A stretch of 64,000 nt of DNA from Brasilonema sennae CENA114 (lineage in GTDB: Bacteria > Cyanobacteriota > Cyanobacteriia > Cyanobacteriales > Nostocaceae). The position numbers were made by a program, and so were the translations under genes. The number at the start of each line of letters is the position of its first letter. The first letter of the stretch is position 1. Location: positions 5,205,943 to 5,269,942 of the forward strand of contig NZ_CP030118.1 in the NCBI RefSeq assembly GCF_006968745.1, given 5' to 3'. Positions 7,945-16,800 of the stretch are shown in pieces. The notes under the pieces are model-generated. The model searched no databases and had not been told where the DNA came from. It saw nothing but the letters and a program-made list of their open reading frames with translations.

Positions 7945-8742
7945 TTACAATTCATGCTTTTCCAAAATAGTTAGTACACAAAGAAATAAAGCTTCAGTCC
8001 ACTCAACAACCGCGCCGTAAGTATCTCCTGTATGTCCACCTAATTTATGGTTAAACCAGGCACCAGTGAGAGTGGCGATCGCACTTCCAGCAAGTACCGT
8101 TCCCAAAACGAAAAACAAACGTTGTTTATCGAAGACTATTTGTAAACCACTTAAACCTATCATCAATAACAGTCCCGGTAACAAATCCCTATAGGAACAA
8201 ATAGCTTGTTTGTGAAAGGCACCTTTACCAGTTGGTTTGAGGTAAGGATAACGCAAAATTGCCAGTTGTTGACCCCAGCGTCCCCACCCACAAGCAGCCA
8301 TCAAAGTTAACCAACGGTTTTTACTTAAATCTGTTAACGCGGCTGTTTTCATTAATATCAAGGCAATTGCTGCCATAGCCCCAAAGGCACCTGTAGCACT
8401 ATCTGCCATCACCTCTAGTCGCCGCTTTGGATCACCCACTGCTAAACCATCCGCAGTATCCATTGCTCCATCTAAGTGTAGTCCACCAGTCATAAAAATC
8501 CAAAGACATACCACCAAAACGCTGCGAGTCAGTATCGGCACACCCAAAAAATTCATGCCAGTGTCTAATACCCCTAAAATTCCGCCAATGATTAACCCTA
8601 CTTGCGGTGCGAGTCGCGACACCCTCGTGAAGTTTAACTCATTTACATATGGGAGAGAAATGCTAGTATAGAATATAACAGAAGCGTAAAGCTCTAACAG
8701 TAGTTGTTTCCACCACTGGTACTTGTTAATCATGTTTATCAC
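7945..8742 (-). CDS. cobS: Adenosylcobinamide-GDP ribazoletransferase
   Basis: A 265-residue membrane protein of the CobS/CobV family, catalysing the last joining step of cobalamin synthesis (adenosylcobinamide-GDP plus alpha-ribazole). The metal-binding signature GGLHLDGAMDTADGLA is present, followed by MADSATGAFGAMA. Several hydrophobic segments follow, and HKLGGHTGDTYGA near the C-terminus is the second conserved site. The start MINMINKYQWW has a second ATG three codons in. It stands alone on the minus strand; no other cob gene is visible within the window. Confidence 0.93.
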   Translation of the reverse strand: MINMINKYQWWKQLLLELYASVIFYTSISLPYVNELNFTRVSRLAPQVGLIIGGILGVLDTGMNFLGVPILTRSVLVVCLWIFMTGGLHLDGAMDTADGLAVGDPKRRLEVMADSATGAFGAMAAIALILMKTAALTDLSKNRWLTLMAACGWGRWGQQLAILRYPYLKPTGKGAFHKQAICSYRDLLPGLLLMIGLSGLQIVFDKQRLFFVLGTVLAGSAIATLTGAWFNHKLGGHTGDTYGAVVEWTEALFLCVLTILEKHEL

Positions 8743-8943
8743 ATTAATGAACAGTTTTTGTACTTTATTCCTAAAACATTACACTGTTAATTTAGGTACA
8801 TATATGGAGATAAATGTTTAAAGGTTTAGATAAGATTTACACTTTATACAAAGTCATCGGAAAAATTTTGTTATTCTTGTCTTAGTGTTAAGGTTTCATT
8901 TAATATTTTTAACAGTTTTCTGTCATGGCTTAAGCACTAACAA

Positions 8944-9040
8944 TTGTAGGACTTACGCACGAGTTACGAAACAACAAGATTGTGAGATTGCGCACTCCTC
9001 CTCGCAATAACACAACTACGTTATTTTTGCGTAAATCCTG
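8944..9040. repeat. Inverted repeat (GGACTTACGCA family)
   Basis: TTGTAGGACTTACGCA at 8944-8959 is partly mirrored by TGCGTAAATCCT at 9028-9039, about 70 bases apart. It is a palindromic repeat typical of filamentous cyanobacteria. It lies upstream of cobS, in a gap of about 650 bases with no gene. Confidence 0.6.
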
Positions 9041-9171
9041 AGTTGAACTCACTTGCAGTTTAGTACTGCTGATAATTAGAAATTCGTTATTACAGCTTTT
9101 TAGTTATTCGCTCTACAGATCCCATATTTGATTAAAATGTAGAGGGTAAAGAAGCTGTTGCCTTAAGCGAA

Positions 9172-9337
9172 ACGATTTTAGATTTTAGATTTGAAATTTT
9201 AGATTGGGGGCCCTTTCGGTACAAGCCTCGTCCTTCGGTGGACGGAATCAATTCTTCAATCCCAAATCCCAAATTCTTCAAGCTCCTCACCTTTAGGGTG
9301 GAGTCAATCCAAAATCCAAAATCCAAAATCCAAAATT
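9172..9337. repeat. Short tandem heptanucleotide repeats
   Basis: Units of GATTTTA/GATTTGA type (about 9174-9206) and a run of AAAATCC heptamers (about 9308-9336) face each other in inverted orientation around a GC-rich centre. They are classic cyanobacterial STRRs and probably fold into a long stem. The reading frame through them is low-complexity and not a gene. Confidence 0.75.
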
Positions 9338-9391
9338 GGTTGGCTGCTTGACTGCGTTACATCTCACCTGCGCTCTTGAAGTTGTTTGATT

Positions 9392-9844
9392 ATGACTCAT
9401 CATCTACCTAATGCGAAGATACCAGCTCCGTGCATTATCAACACAGGCGTTGTTGTGAAGAAACTTGATATGCGACGATTGCTGTCGGATTTAGGTCGTG
9501 TCCGCTACATCTACACTTACCAAGGTCAGTTGCAGAGTGAGGGTGAGGGAGATGTTATGGAAGTGTTTGCCAATCCACAACGCTCTACCCTAATCGCAAA
9601 TCATGCTCTTTACTTGAATATTTCCAGTTTTGATTACTTGGAACTTAAACAGTCAAAAGAAAAAGAAACTTACTTTGACTTAGTACAAGAGGGGGTGTGT
9701 CTGCGACTGATTCCCCTCTCGACACCCGCTCAAGAACGCCAACAGCGTTCCTTGAATATCAACGATCTAGAGGTGATGATGGAGCAGGTGCTATCAGCTA
9801 GATGGGATGCGGAATTTGATGACGATAACTCCGATTTGCTGTGA
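9392..9844 (+). CDS. Conserved cyanobacterial hypothetical protein
   Basis: A 150-residue soluble protein directly upstream of tgt. ATG 9392 is taken as the start (a TTG at 9386 is in frame). The core runs from VVKKLDMRRLLSDLGRVRYI through YQGQLQSEGEGDVMEVFANP and LIANHALYLNISSFDYLEL to an acidic C-terminus (DAEFDDDNSDLL). No nucleotide-binding, metal or membrane motif is seen. I do not recognise a named family. The position before tgt and psbK may mean shared transcription, but a 120-base gap separates it from tgt. Confidence 0.75.
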   Translation: MTHHLPNAKIPAPCIINTGVVVKKLDMRRLLSDLGRVRYIYTYQGQLQSEGEGDVMEVFANPQRSTLIANHALYLNISSFDYLELKQSKEKETYFDLVQEGVCLRLIPLSTPAQERQQRSLNINDLEVMMEQVLSARWDAEFDDDNSDLL

Positions 9845-9965
9845 GGCTTCCTCAGTTATCGTTTCTGTTTTTGCTCAAAGGTTTCACAGCTAGTTAAATT
9901 AGGATAACCAGTGAGCTAAAAAGCTGACGCTGAGTGCTGAGCGTTTGATAAAGGTTAATTCTATC

Positions 9966-11120
9966 TTGAGTGCAAAATTTTCTTTTCAACATCTTGCCAG
10001 CTGTAGCCAAACCAAAGCTAGAGCCGGGGTTTTTTTTACTCCTCATGGTCCGGTGGAAACTCCACGATTTATGCCAGTGGGGACTTTGGCAAATGTCAAA
10101 ACTTTAACTCCAGCCCAACTCCAGGATACAGGAGCACAAATGATATTGTGCAATACTTATCATTTGCACCTCCAACCAGGTGAAGCAATTGTGGCTGGAG
10201 GTGGAGGACTGCACAAATTTATGGGCTGGAATGGTCCAATTCTGACTGATTCCGGTGGGTTTCAGGTTTTCAGCTTGAGCGAAATGCGAAAAATCAGTGA
10301 AGAAGGTGTCACGTTTCGCTCACCCCATGATGGTCAAATTATTAACTTAACACCAGAACGCTCGATTGAGATTCAGAATATTCTGGGAGCAGATGTGATC
10401 ATGGCGTTTGATGAGTGTCCGCCCTACCCAGCCAGTCGGGAAGATGTGGAAGCAGCGACGCAACGAACTTACCGTTGGCTAGAACGTTGTGTTGTGGCGC
10501 ATCAACGTAGTGATCAAGCATTGTTTGGGATTGTACAGGGAGGAGTGTATCTTGATTTGCGCTGTGATGCGGCTATTGCTTTAACAAAGTTAGATTTGCC
10601 GGGATATGCTATTGGTGGCGTGAGTGTCGGCGAACCGCCTGAACTGATTGCAAAAATTGTCCAAGCAACAGCGCCACTGCTACCACCAGAAAAACCGCGT
10701 TACTTGATGGGTGTCGGGACTTATCGGGAGATAGCGATCGCGATCGCCTCAGGTGTAGATTTATTTGACTGCGTGATTCCCACTCGCTGGGCGAGACATG
10801 GTACAGCGATGGTGCAAGGCGATCGCTGGAATTTAAAGAATGCAAGGTTTCGTGAAGATTTTACGCCTTTAGATGAAACATGCCCTTGCTACACGTGTCA
10901 AAACTTCAGCCGTGCGTATTTGTCTCATTTGGTGCGATCGCAAGAAATTTTGGCTTACACCTTGTTAAGTATTCACAACATCACTGAACTCATTCGCTTT
11001 ACCCAAAGAATACGCAAGGCAATATTAGAAGACCGATTTCTTACAGAATTTGCCCAATGGCTGACTCCAGAAAGTGGCGAGTGTTCAGTAGATAAAGACT
11101 CAGGACTAATAGAGGACTAA
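9966..11120 (+). CDS. tgt: tRNA-guanine transglycosylase (queuosine pathway)
   Basis: About 384 residues, the normal bacterial Tgt length. It exchanges guanine-34 of tRNAs with GUN anticodons for preQ1. Visible are PRFMPVGTLANVKTL, the substrate-site DSGGFQVFSLS, MAFDECPPYP, GGVSVGEPPE, the catalytic FDCVIPTRWARHG and a zinc site starting CPCYTC with later His. Both possible starts are TTG codons (9945 and 9966); 9966 is preferred because AAAGG at 9950-9954 lies 11 bases upstream and the protein then begins SAKFSFQHLASC, as related Tgt proteins do. psbK follows after 60 bases on the same strand. Confidence 0.93.
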   Translation: MSAKFSFQHLASCSQTKARAGVFFTPHGPVETPRFMPVGTLANVKTLTPAQLQDTGAQMILCNTYHLHLQPGEAIVAGGGGLHKFMGWNGPILTDSGGFQVFSLSEMRKISEEGVTFRSPHDGQIINLTPERSIEIQNILGADVIMAFDECPPYPASREDVEAATQRTYRWLERCVVAHQRSDQALFGIVQGGVYLDLRCDAAIALTKLDLPGYAIGGVSVGEPPELIAKIVQATAPLLPPEKPRYLMGVGTYREIAIAIASGVDLFDCVIPTRWARHGTAMVQGDRWNLKNARFREDFTPLDETCPCYTCQNFSRAYLSHLVRSQEILAYTLLSIHNITELIRFTQRIRKAILEDRFLTEFAQWLTPESGECSVDKDSGLIED

Positions 11121-11180
11121 ACCGTGTTAAGATACTTGTCAATTCTGAAAGCTGTGTTGGATAGGTGGATTTAAAAAATT

Positions 11181-11318
11181 ATGGAAGCAGCATTGTTGTT
11201 AGCAAAATTGCCTGAAGCTTACCAAATCTTCGACCCTCTGGTAGATGTTCTACCACTCATTCCTTTGTTCTTCTTGTTGCTGGCTTTCGTTTGGCAAGCA
11301 GCGGTTGGTTTTAGATAA
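11181..11318 (+). CDS. psbK: Photosystem II protein PsbK
   Basis: A 45-residue protein too short for most gene finders. After a short leader (MEAALLLAK) the mature chain begins LPEAYQIFDPLVDVLPLIP, then one membrane helix and the ending FVWQAAVGFR. That is the standard PsbK sequence and length, including the removed N-terminal extension. PsbK is a single-helix subunit of the photosystem II core near CP43, in the thylakoid membrane. It lies 60 bases after tgt and is followed by a strong hairpin terminator. Confidence 0.95.
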   Translation: MEAALLLAKLPEAYQIFDPLVDVLPLIPLFFLLLAFVWQAAVGFR

Positions 11319-11370
11319 AATTGGTGGGCGCAATTATCGCGTTTTCGCCATTATAAAAATATGAGATATC

Positions 11371-11401
11371 AAGTGGGGTGGGCATTGCCTACCCCACTTT
11401 T
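11371..11401 (+). terminator. Terminator after psbK
   Basis: AAGTGGGGT (11371-11379) pairs with ACCCCACTT (11391-11399), followed by T residues. Confidence 0.8.
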
Positions 11402-11454
11402 ACAGCAGTTTTGAATCGGGTAGAACAGAGGTTCTGACATCTTGCACCAGAGTC

Positions 11455-11523
11455 AAAAACCGGGTTTCTTGAGAATGACACCACTTAAAAAGCTTAACTT
11501 TTCGTTGATAAACCCGGTTTTTT
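11455..11523. repeat. Inverted repeat with CCGGGTTT arms
   Basis: AAAAACCGGGTTT (11455-11467) is inverted at 11510-11523 (AAACCCGGTTTTT). This arm sequence is a common dispersed palindromic repeat in filamentous cyanobacteria. The surrounding gap (11402-11714) shows no gene. Confidence 0.7.
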
Positions 11524-11714
11524 AGGTCTTGTTGAGAATGCTTTGTGCATTTAGCACGTGTTTGTAGTTTATGCAAATCAAAAGGAATAAGTCTTACAGA
11601 AAGTGACATTTATTAATATTACGTAATAATATAAAACAAGAGATAATACATCATTCTTAAAGCTAGTCAAAACTTAGCTTCGCACTCAGGCTTACAGTAA
11701 AAGAGGTATCAGGC

Positions 11715-12011
11715 ATGGGTAATATCACATTCGTCAAAGAAAATAAAGAAGTCGTAGCGGCAAATGCTGCGAATCTACGGCTCAAAGCCATGCAAAACAA
11801 CGTAGATATATATAAAGTCTTTGGCAAGATGATGAATTGTGGAGGCAACGGTCAATGTGGCTGCTGCGTTGTCGAAGTCGTCGAAGGAATGGAAAATCTT
11901 TCACCCCGTACAGATACGGAAAATCGATTATTGAAGAAAAAGCCTGAAAACTGTCGTCTTGCTTGCCAAACCTTAGTTAATGGTCCAGTTAGTGTGGTAA
12001 CAAAGCCTTAA
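11715..12011 (+). CDS. Plant-type 2Fe-2S ferredoxin-like protein
   Basis: A 98-residue 2Fe-2S protein. Cluster ligands are visible as Cys42, Cys48 and Cys51 in NCGGNGQCGCC, and Cys84 in NCRLACQT; Cys50 and Cys80 are extra cysteines. The spacing C-x5-C-x2-C plus a distant fourth Cys is that of plant/bacterial ferredoxin domains. It has no signal peptide. It sits between psbK and psbM on the same strand. Its electron partner cannot be read from the sequence; the neighbourhood suggests a stromal photosynthetic role, which is inference. Confidence 0.88.
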   Translation: MGNITFVKENKEVVAANAANLRLKAMQNNVDIYKVFGKMMNCGGNGQCGCCVVEVVEGMENLSPRTDTENRLLKKKPENCRLACQTLVNGPVSVVTKP

Positions 12012-12106
12012 GGGTGAATAATTAGCAGGTAAGAAATAACTCCTTGAACCTGAGATAATGATATCCTTAAATTGTCTAGTGGATATCATTGAGAGGCATT
12101 CTTTCC

Positions 12107-12211
12107 ATGCAAGTTAATGACCTGGGGTTCGTGGCGAGCATTTTGTTCGTTTTAGTCCCCGCTGTTTTTTTACTCATTCTTTACATCCAAACTGCTAGCC
12201 GCGAAGGCTGA
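12107..12211 (+). CDS. psbM: Photosystem II protein PsbM
   Basis: A 34-residue single-helix protein: MQVNDLGFVASILFVLVPAV, then FLLILYIQTASREG. This matches PsbM over its whole length. PsbM lies at the dimer interface of photosystem II in the thylakoid membrane. The gene is about 95 bases downstream of the ferredoxin gene and ends at a clear terminator. Confidence 0.95.
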   Translation: MQVNDLGFVASILFVLVPAVFLLILYIQTASREG

Positions 12212-12256
12212 TTAACAGGAAAAAAGATAGTTAAGACCTATTTTGTCAATCACACG

Positions 12257-12290
12257 AAAACCCCCACACTTGCCTGTGTAGGGGTTTTGT
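12257..12290 (+). terminator. Terminator after psbM
   Basis: AAAACCCCCACAC (12257-12269) pairs with GTGTAGGGGTTTT across a 6-base loop, giving a strong stem ending in T residues. It lies between convergent genes (psbM and the stress protein) and may serve both. Confidence 0.85.
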
Positions 12291-12308
12291 TTATCAACCG
12301 CAGTAACT

Positions 12309-13163
12309 TTAATCTACCGTCCGCGCTAATAATACAGGACAGGTAGCATTAACTCGAACATAGTCAGATAAAGAAGATCCCAAAAGTCGGTCTATATCGA
12401 CCAAATTCTTGGCAATTGAAGGACGCCGATCTGGAGAACCGAGCAATAATAAATCTATCTTGCGTTCATCTGCCAAGCGACAAATTTCTTCACCTGGTTT
12501 ACCACTGCTGATAAAACAACGAGCTGGCACGCCATATTTTTTAGCTTCTGCATAAGCTGCAGCTAAAATAGGATTTTTTTCTGGACTAATTTCAGTGATT
12601 TGAGATTCTTTGCCGCGTAAATCTGTGCTAACATTAGCCAGAATTAACTCTCCTCCCTTAATATCTCGTAGCAAGAATAAAGCCAAACTCAAGCAACGTT
12701 TTGCAGCATCAGAGTTATCCATTGCCACCATAACGCGCTTGACTGTTTTGACATAAATGTCATCTTTCACCAGCAACATGGGGCGAGAAGATAATTGAAA
12801 AACGTACTGACTGACTGAGTTTGATAAAATCGATTGCAACCGCTTGAGTCCGCGTGAACCCATAATAATCAAGTCAGCGTCGATTTCGTCCGCGACCTCG
12901 CAAACAACACGTTTAGGATCACCTTGCCGTAAAATCGAAGAAACTTTGCTGGGATCTAAGTTCAAATACTGGATTGCATTAGCCAGAATTTTGCCACCCT
13001 CTTCCCACTTTGTTGTCATAGCTTCAGCAGAAGATAGGTGGGGAACAACATGCAAAACTGTAACTTTTGACCGTTGAATTGAGGGGACGTCTGCCAAAGT
13101 TTTGAGCATTTTTTCTGCATGACCCAATCCAGAGACAGCTAGCAAAATTTTTTCTATCATCAT
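12309..13163 (-). CDS. Tandem universal stress protein
   Basis: A 284-residue protein made of two UspA domains. Each has the alternating strand-helix core. The first holds KILLAVSGLGHAEKML and ends with DLIIMGSRGLKRLQSILSNSVSQ, carrying the G-2x-G-9x-G(S/N) ATP-binding pattern. The second holds VKRVMVAMDNSDAAKRCLSLA and DLLLLGSPDRRPS, in which the glycine pattern is eroded, so ATP binding there is doubtful. The protein is cytoplasmic. A second ATG follows the first directly. Usp proteins are induced by starvation and stress; no regulatory site can be read here. Confidence 0.9.
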   Translation of the reverse strand: MMIEKILLAVSGLGHAEKMLKTLADVPSIQRSKVTVLHVVPHLSSAEAMTTKWEEGGKILANAIQYLNLDPSKVSSILRQGDPKRVVCEVADEIDADLIIMGSRGLKRLQSILSNSVSQYVFQLSSRPMLLVKDDIYVKTVKRVMVAMDNSDAAKRCLSLALFLLRDIKGGELILANVSTDLRGKESQITEISPEKNPILAAAYAEAKKYGVPARCFISSGKPGEEICRLADERKIDLLLLGSPDRRPSIAKNLVDIDRLLGSSLSDYVRVNATCPVLLARTVD

Positions 13164-13505
13164 GGCGTCTTGTTGTTCAGGTTGCTTTGGGAATTAGCCA
13201 TTGGTCATTAATCAATAGTCAATAGTACAAGTCCTGAAAGAATGACAATTGACAATGACATTTAAGTTTATTTACGCCTAGTTACCTAAAGTTCCAACTA
13301 GGCTTCATTAATTTCAGCTTACTCTTAATTCTGACTGATGAGCTTAACGAATAATTATTAAATTTATTAGTTTTAATCTATGTTTACTATTTTTCATTAA
13401 TGAATTAGTTAAGTATTGCAAAGAAGTGATAATTTTTGATAAAAAATTAAGTTTGCTATAGGATTTTTCTTTGATTTTTGCTCAACTAAGTACAATTTAT
13501 GTTAA

Positions 13506-13579
13506 CCAGTTATCAGTTATCAGTTATCAAGCAATTGATAACTGATAACTGTTCACTGTTCCCTGTTCCCTGTTCCCTC
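13506..13579. repeat. Tandem and inverted repeats (CAGTTAT / TTCCCTG)
   Basis: CAGTTAT heptamers (13506-13529) are mirrored by ATAACTG units (13537-13551), followed by TTCCCTG heptamers to 13579. It is the same family as 151-200. The gap 13164-13824 otherwise holds only repeats. Confidence 0.75.
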
Positions 13580-13666
13580 TAGTCGCAATGACTGGTGCAT
13601 AAGTTGATTTCAGTTTCATCTATAAGAATTATGTATAAATGTTTTTCATATAAGTAAGTAGTGTAG

Positions 13667-13726
13667 GGTGGGCACTGCTAATCAAATCCTGCCCACTATA
13701 TTCGGGTTTTAGTGGCAGTGCCCACC
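13667..13726. repeat. Inverted repeat upstream of the CHAT-WD40 gene
   Basis: GGTGGGCACTGC (13667-13678) is inverted at 13715-13726 (GCAGTGCCCACC). It is bracketed by a direct repeat containing TGTATAA and TGTTTTTCATATA (about 13632-13652 and 13760-13780). The whole looks like a small insertion just before the CHAT gene. Confidence 0.65.
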
Positions 13727-13824
13727 TACGTGTGTTTCAAAAATCAAATAGGATTCCTATATGTATAAGTGTTTTTCATATAGCACCTTTGGATTATGAT
13801 CGTATAAAAATTGACCCTTGTTCT

Positions 13825-16800
13825 ATGAACTCTCCCCAACCTGATGATGATAACAACCGTTATGTCAAAACAATTTTGATTTTGGCAGCCAATCCGGCAG
13901 GAACTTCTAGGTTGCAATTGGATAAAGAAATACGGGAAATTGATGAAGGGTTGAAACGAGGGAATAAACGTGAGCAGTTCAAGTTAGAGCAAAAGTGGGC
14001 AGTACGTCAGCGTGATTTTTACCGAGCGATTTTAGATTACCAACCCCAGATTGTTCACTTTAGTGGGCATGGTGCAGGAGTTGATGGCATTGTCTTAGAA
14101 AATGAAGCAGACGAACCAGCGTTTCTCAACGCAGATGCGCTCTCCAGTATGTTTGAGTTATTTGCTACAAAGGGAGTTGAGTGCGTACTTCTCAATGCTT
14201 GTTATAGCGAAGTGCAAGCAAAAGCCATCAGCCAGCACGTCAACTATGTGATTGGCATGAACCGAACGATTGGGGATAAAGCAGCGATCGCATTCTCTGT
14301 AGCATTTTACGATACTTTAGCCGCTGGACAACAGATAGAGTTTGCTTATAAATTAGGTCGCTCGGTTTTAATGAATTATTTAGAGCAGCAAACTCCGGTT
14401 TTGTTGAAAAAAGACCAAATTGGTGTTGTTCAGCCATTATTTGACATTGTTCCTCCCAATCCATATGTTGGATTAGCTGCATTTACGGAAAATGATGCAG
14501 CATTCTTTTTTGGACGGGAAACGTTTGTCAATGGTTTGATTGAAGCCGTCAACCAACAGCCCTTGGTAGGAGTAATTGGTCCTAGTGGGAGTGGAAAATC
14601 TTCTGTTGTGTATGCGGGGTTGTTTCCTCAACTGCGGATTGCTGGCAACTGGTTGATTGAATCATTTCGTCCTGGGTATAAACCATTTTATCAGTTAGCT
14701 TCTGTTTTAGTACGTTTATTGGAACCAGAAACTGGAGAAACTGCACAACTGCGGGAAGCTGTGGGATTAGCAGCAGATATGGAACTTGGGAAAATCACTT
14801 TAGCTACGGTGATATCTCGGCTTAATGAACGCCAGACTGATAAACGCTTGTTGCTGTTTGCAGATCAGTTTGAGGAACTTTACACTCTTTGCCAGAATAA
14901 AGAGGTGATTGAGCGTTTCGTTGATGCACTGTTGGCAGCAGTTAATCTGGACAACTTTACACTCGTCTTCAGTTTAAGGGCTGATTTTTCCGGCTTTATG
15001 CTTGGGTATCGTCCATTTCGTGATGCATTGGAACAGTTTACACCGAAATTCTTAAGTTCAATGAATCGTGAGGAACTGCTTAGAGCAATTGAGCAGCCAG
15101 CCCAGAAAATGGTAGTCCAAAAAGATGCACAATTAACACAACGAATTTTAGATGATGTCGGAAATGAGCCAGGGAACCTGCCATTGCTGGAATTTGCCCT
15201 CACCCGACTTTGGTCATTGCAGCAAAAGCGCAAGTTAACTCATCAAGCTTATGACAAGATTGGGGGTGTAAAAAAAGCTTTGGCTAATCACGCCGAGGAA
15301 GTGTATCAGCGACTTGACGAAACACAGCGGCATATCGTACCACGAATTTTTGTGCAATTAGTGCGCCCAGGAGAAGGAACAGAGGACACTCGTCGCATCG
15401 CTACCCGTGCAGAAGTTGGAGATGAAAACTGGGGATTAGTAAGTTATTTAGCAGGATACCCAGCCCGTTTGGTTGTCACCGGACGTGATGAAAAATCCGG
15501 GGAAGATACAGTAGAAGTTGTCCATGAAGCCCTAATCCGCGAATGGCTGACTCTGCGAGAGTGGATGAACGCTAACCGTCAGTTTCGCCTTTGGCAAGAA
15601 CGATTGAAAGTGGCAGTGCTTGAGTGGAAGAATAGTAACTATGACTCTGGGGCATTGTTGCGGGGTGTGCCATTGGGTGTAGCTCAAGAATGGTTGCACA
15701 AGCGAACTAAGGAAATGACACCCCAAGAGCTAGATTTTATTAGTGCTAGTCTACAGCAGCGTTCTAAAGAGCAGTCGGAACGAGAGCGCAGGCGGCGGCG
15801 TAACACAAATGCGTTGATTAGTGGTTTAGTTACTGCTTTGATTTTATTAGGATTTGCTTTTTGGCAATGGGGGCAAGCAGAAAACCGACGAATTAATGCA
15901 GAGGTTTCAGTTCAAAGTCTCACTACGGAAAATCTTTTTGCTTCAAACTATGAACTAGATGCTTTATTATCCGGGTTGAAAGTTGGGATAAACGTGAAAA
16001 AAAATGGTGATACTGTAGATTTAGAGAACCGCACAAAAGCAATTGTTGCTTTGCAACAAGTTGTTTACGGAGTAAAAGAACACAACCGATTGGAAGGGAG
16101 TTATGTAAAATTCAGCCCGGATGGCAAGACGATTGCTACTGATGGTAGAGACAACACAGTAAAACTATGGAATCTCTCTGGACAGGAACTGCATACCCTT
16201 AAGGGGCATAGCGATGCAGTCTGGAGTGTGGTGTTCAGCCCGGATGGTCAGACGATTGCCACTGGTAGTAGAGACAACACGGTGAAACTATGGAATCGTT
16301 CTGGGCAGGAACTGCATACCCTGAAGGGACATAGCGGTGTAGTCACAAGTGTAGTGTTCAGTCCGGATGGTCAGACGATTGCTACTGGTAGTTATGACAA
16401 CACAGTAAGACTATGGAATCTCTCTGGGCAGGAACTGCATACCCTTAAGGGGCATAGCGATGCAGTCTGGAGTGTGCTGTTCAGCCCGGATGGTCAGACG
16501 ATTGCTTCTGGTAGTAAAGACAATACAGTGAAGCTATGGAATCTCTCTGGGCAGGAACTGCATACCCTCAAGGGGCATAGCGATGCAGTCTGGAGTGTGC
16601 TGTTCAGCCCGGATGGCAAGACGATTGCTTCTGGTAGTAAAGACAATACAGTGAAGCTATGGAATCTCTCTGGGCAGGAACTGCATACCCTCAAGGGGCA
16701 TAGCGATGCAGTCTGGAGTGTGCTGTTCAGCCCGGATGGCAAGACGATTGCTTCTGGTAGTAAAGACAATACAGTGAAGCTATGGAATCTCTCTGGGCAG

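Noticed and set aside
9132..9326. Minus-strand frame of 64 codons
   Set aside because: It is translated heptanucleotide repeat (NLKSKI-type), not a protein.
11400..11609. Minus-strand frame between psbK and the ferredoxin gene
   Set aside because: It covers a dispersed CCGGGTTT palindrome and shows no domain or start signal.
13732..13824. 31-codon N-terminal extension of the CHAT-WD40 protein from a GTG
   Set aside because: The segment lies in a duplicated AT-rich repeat and its residues do not resemble the start of CHAT proteins; ATG 13825 is preferred.
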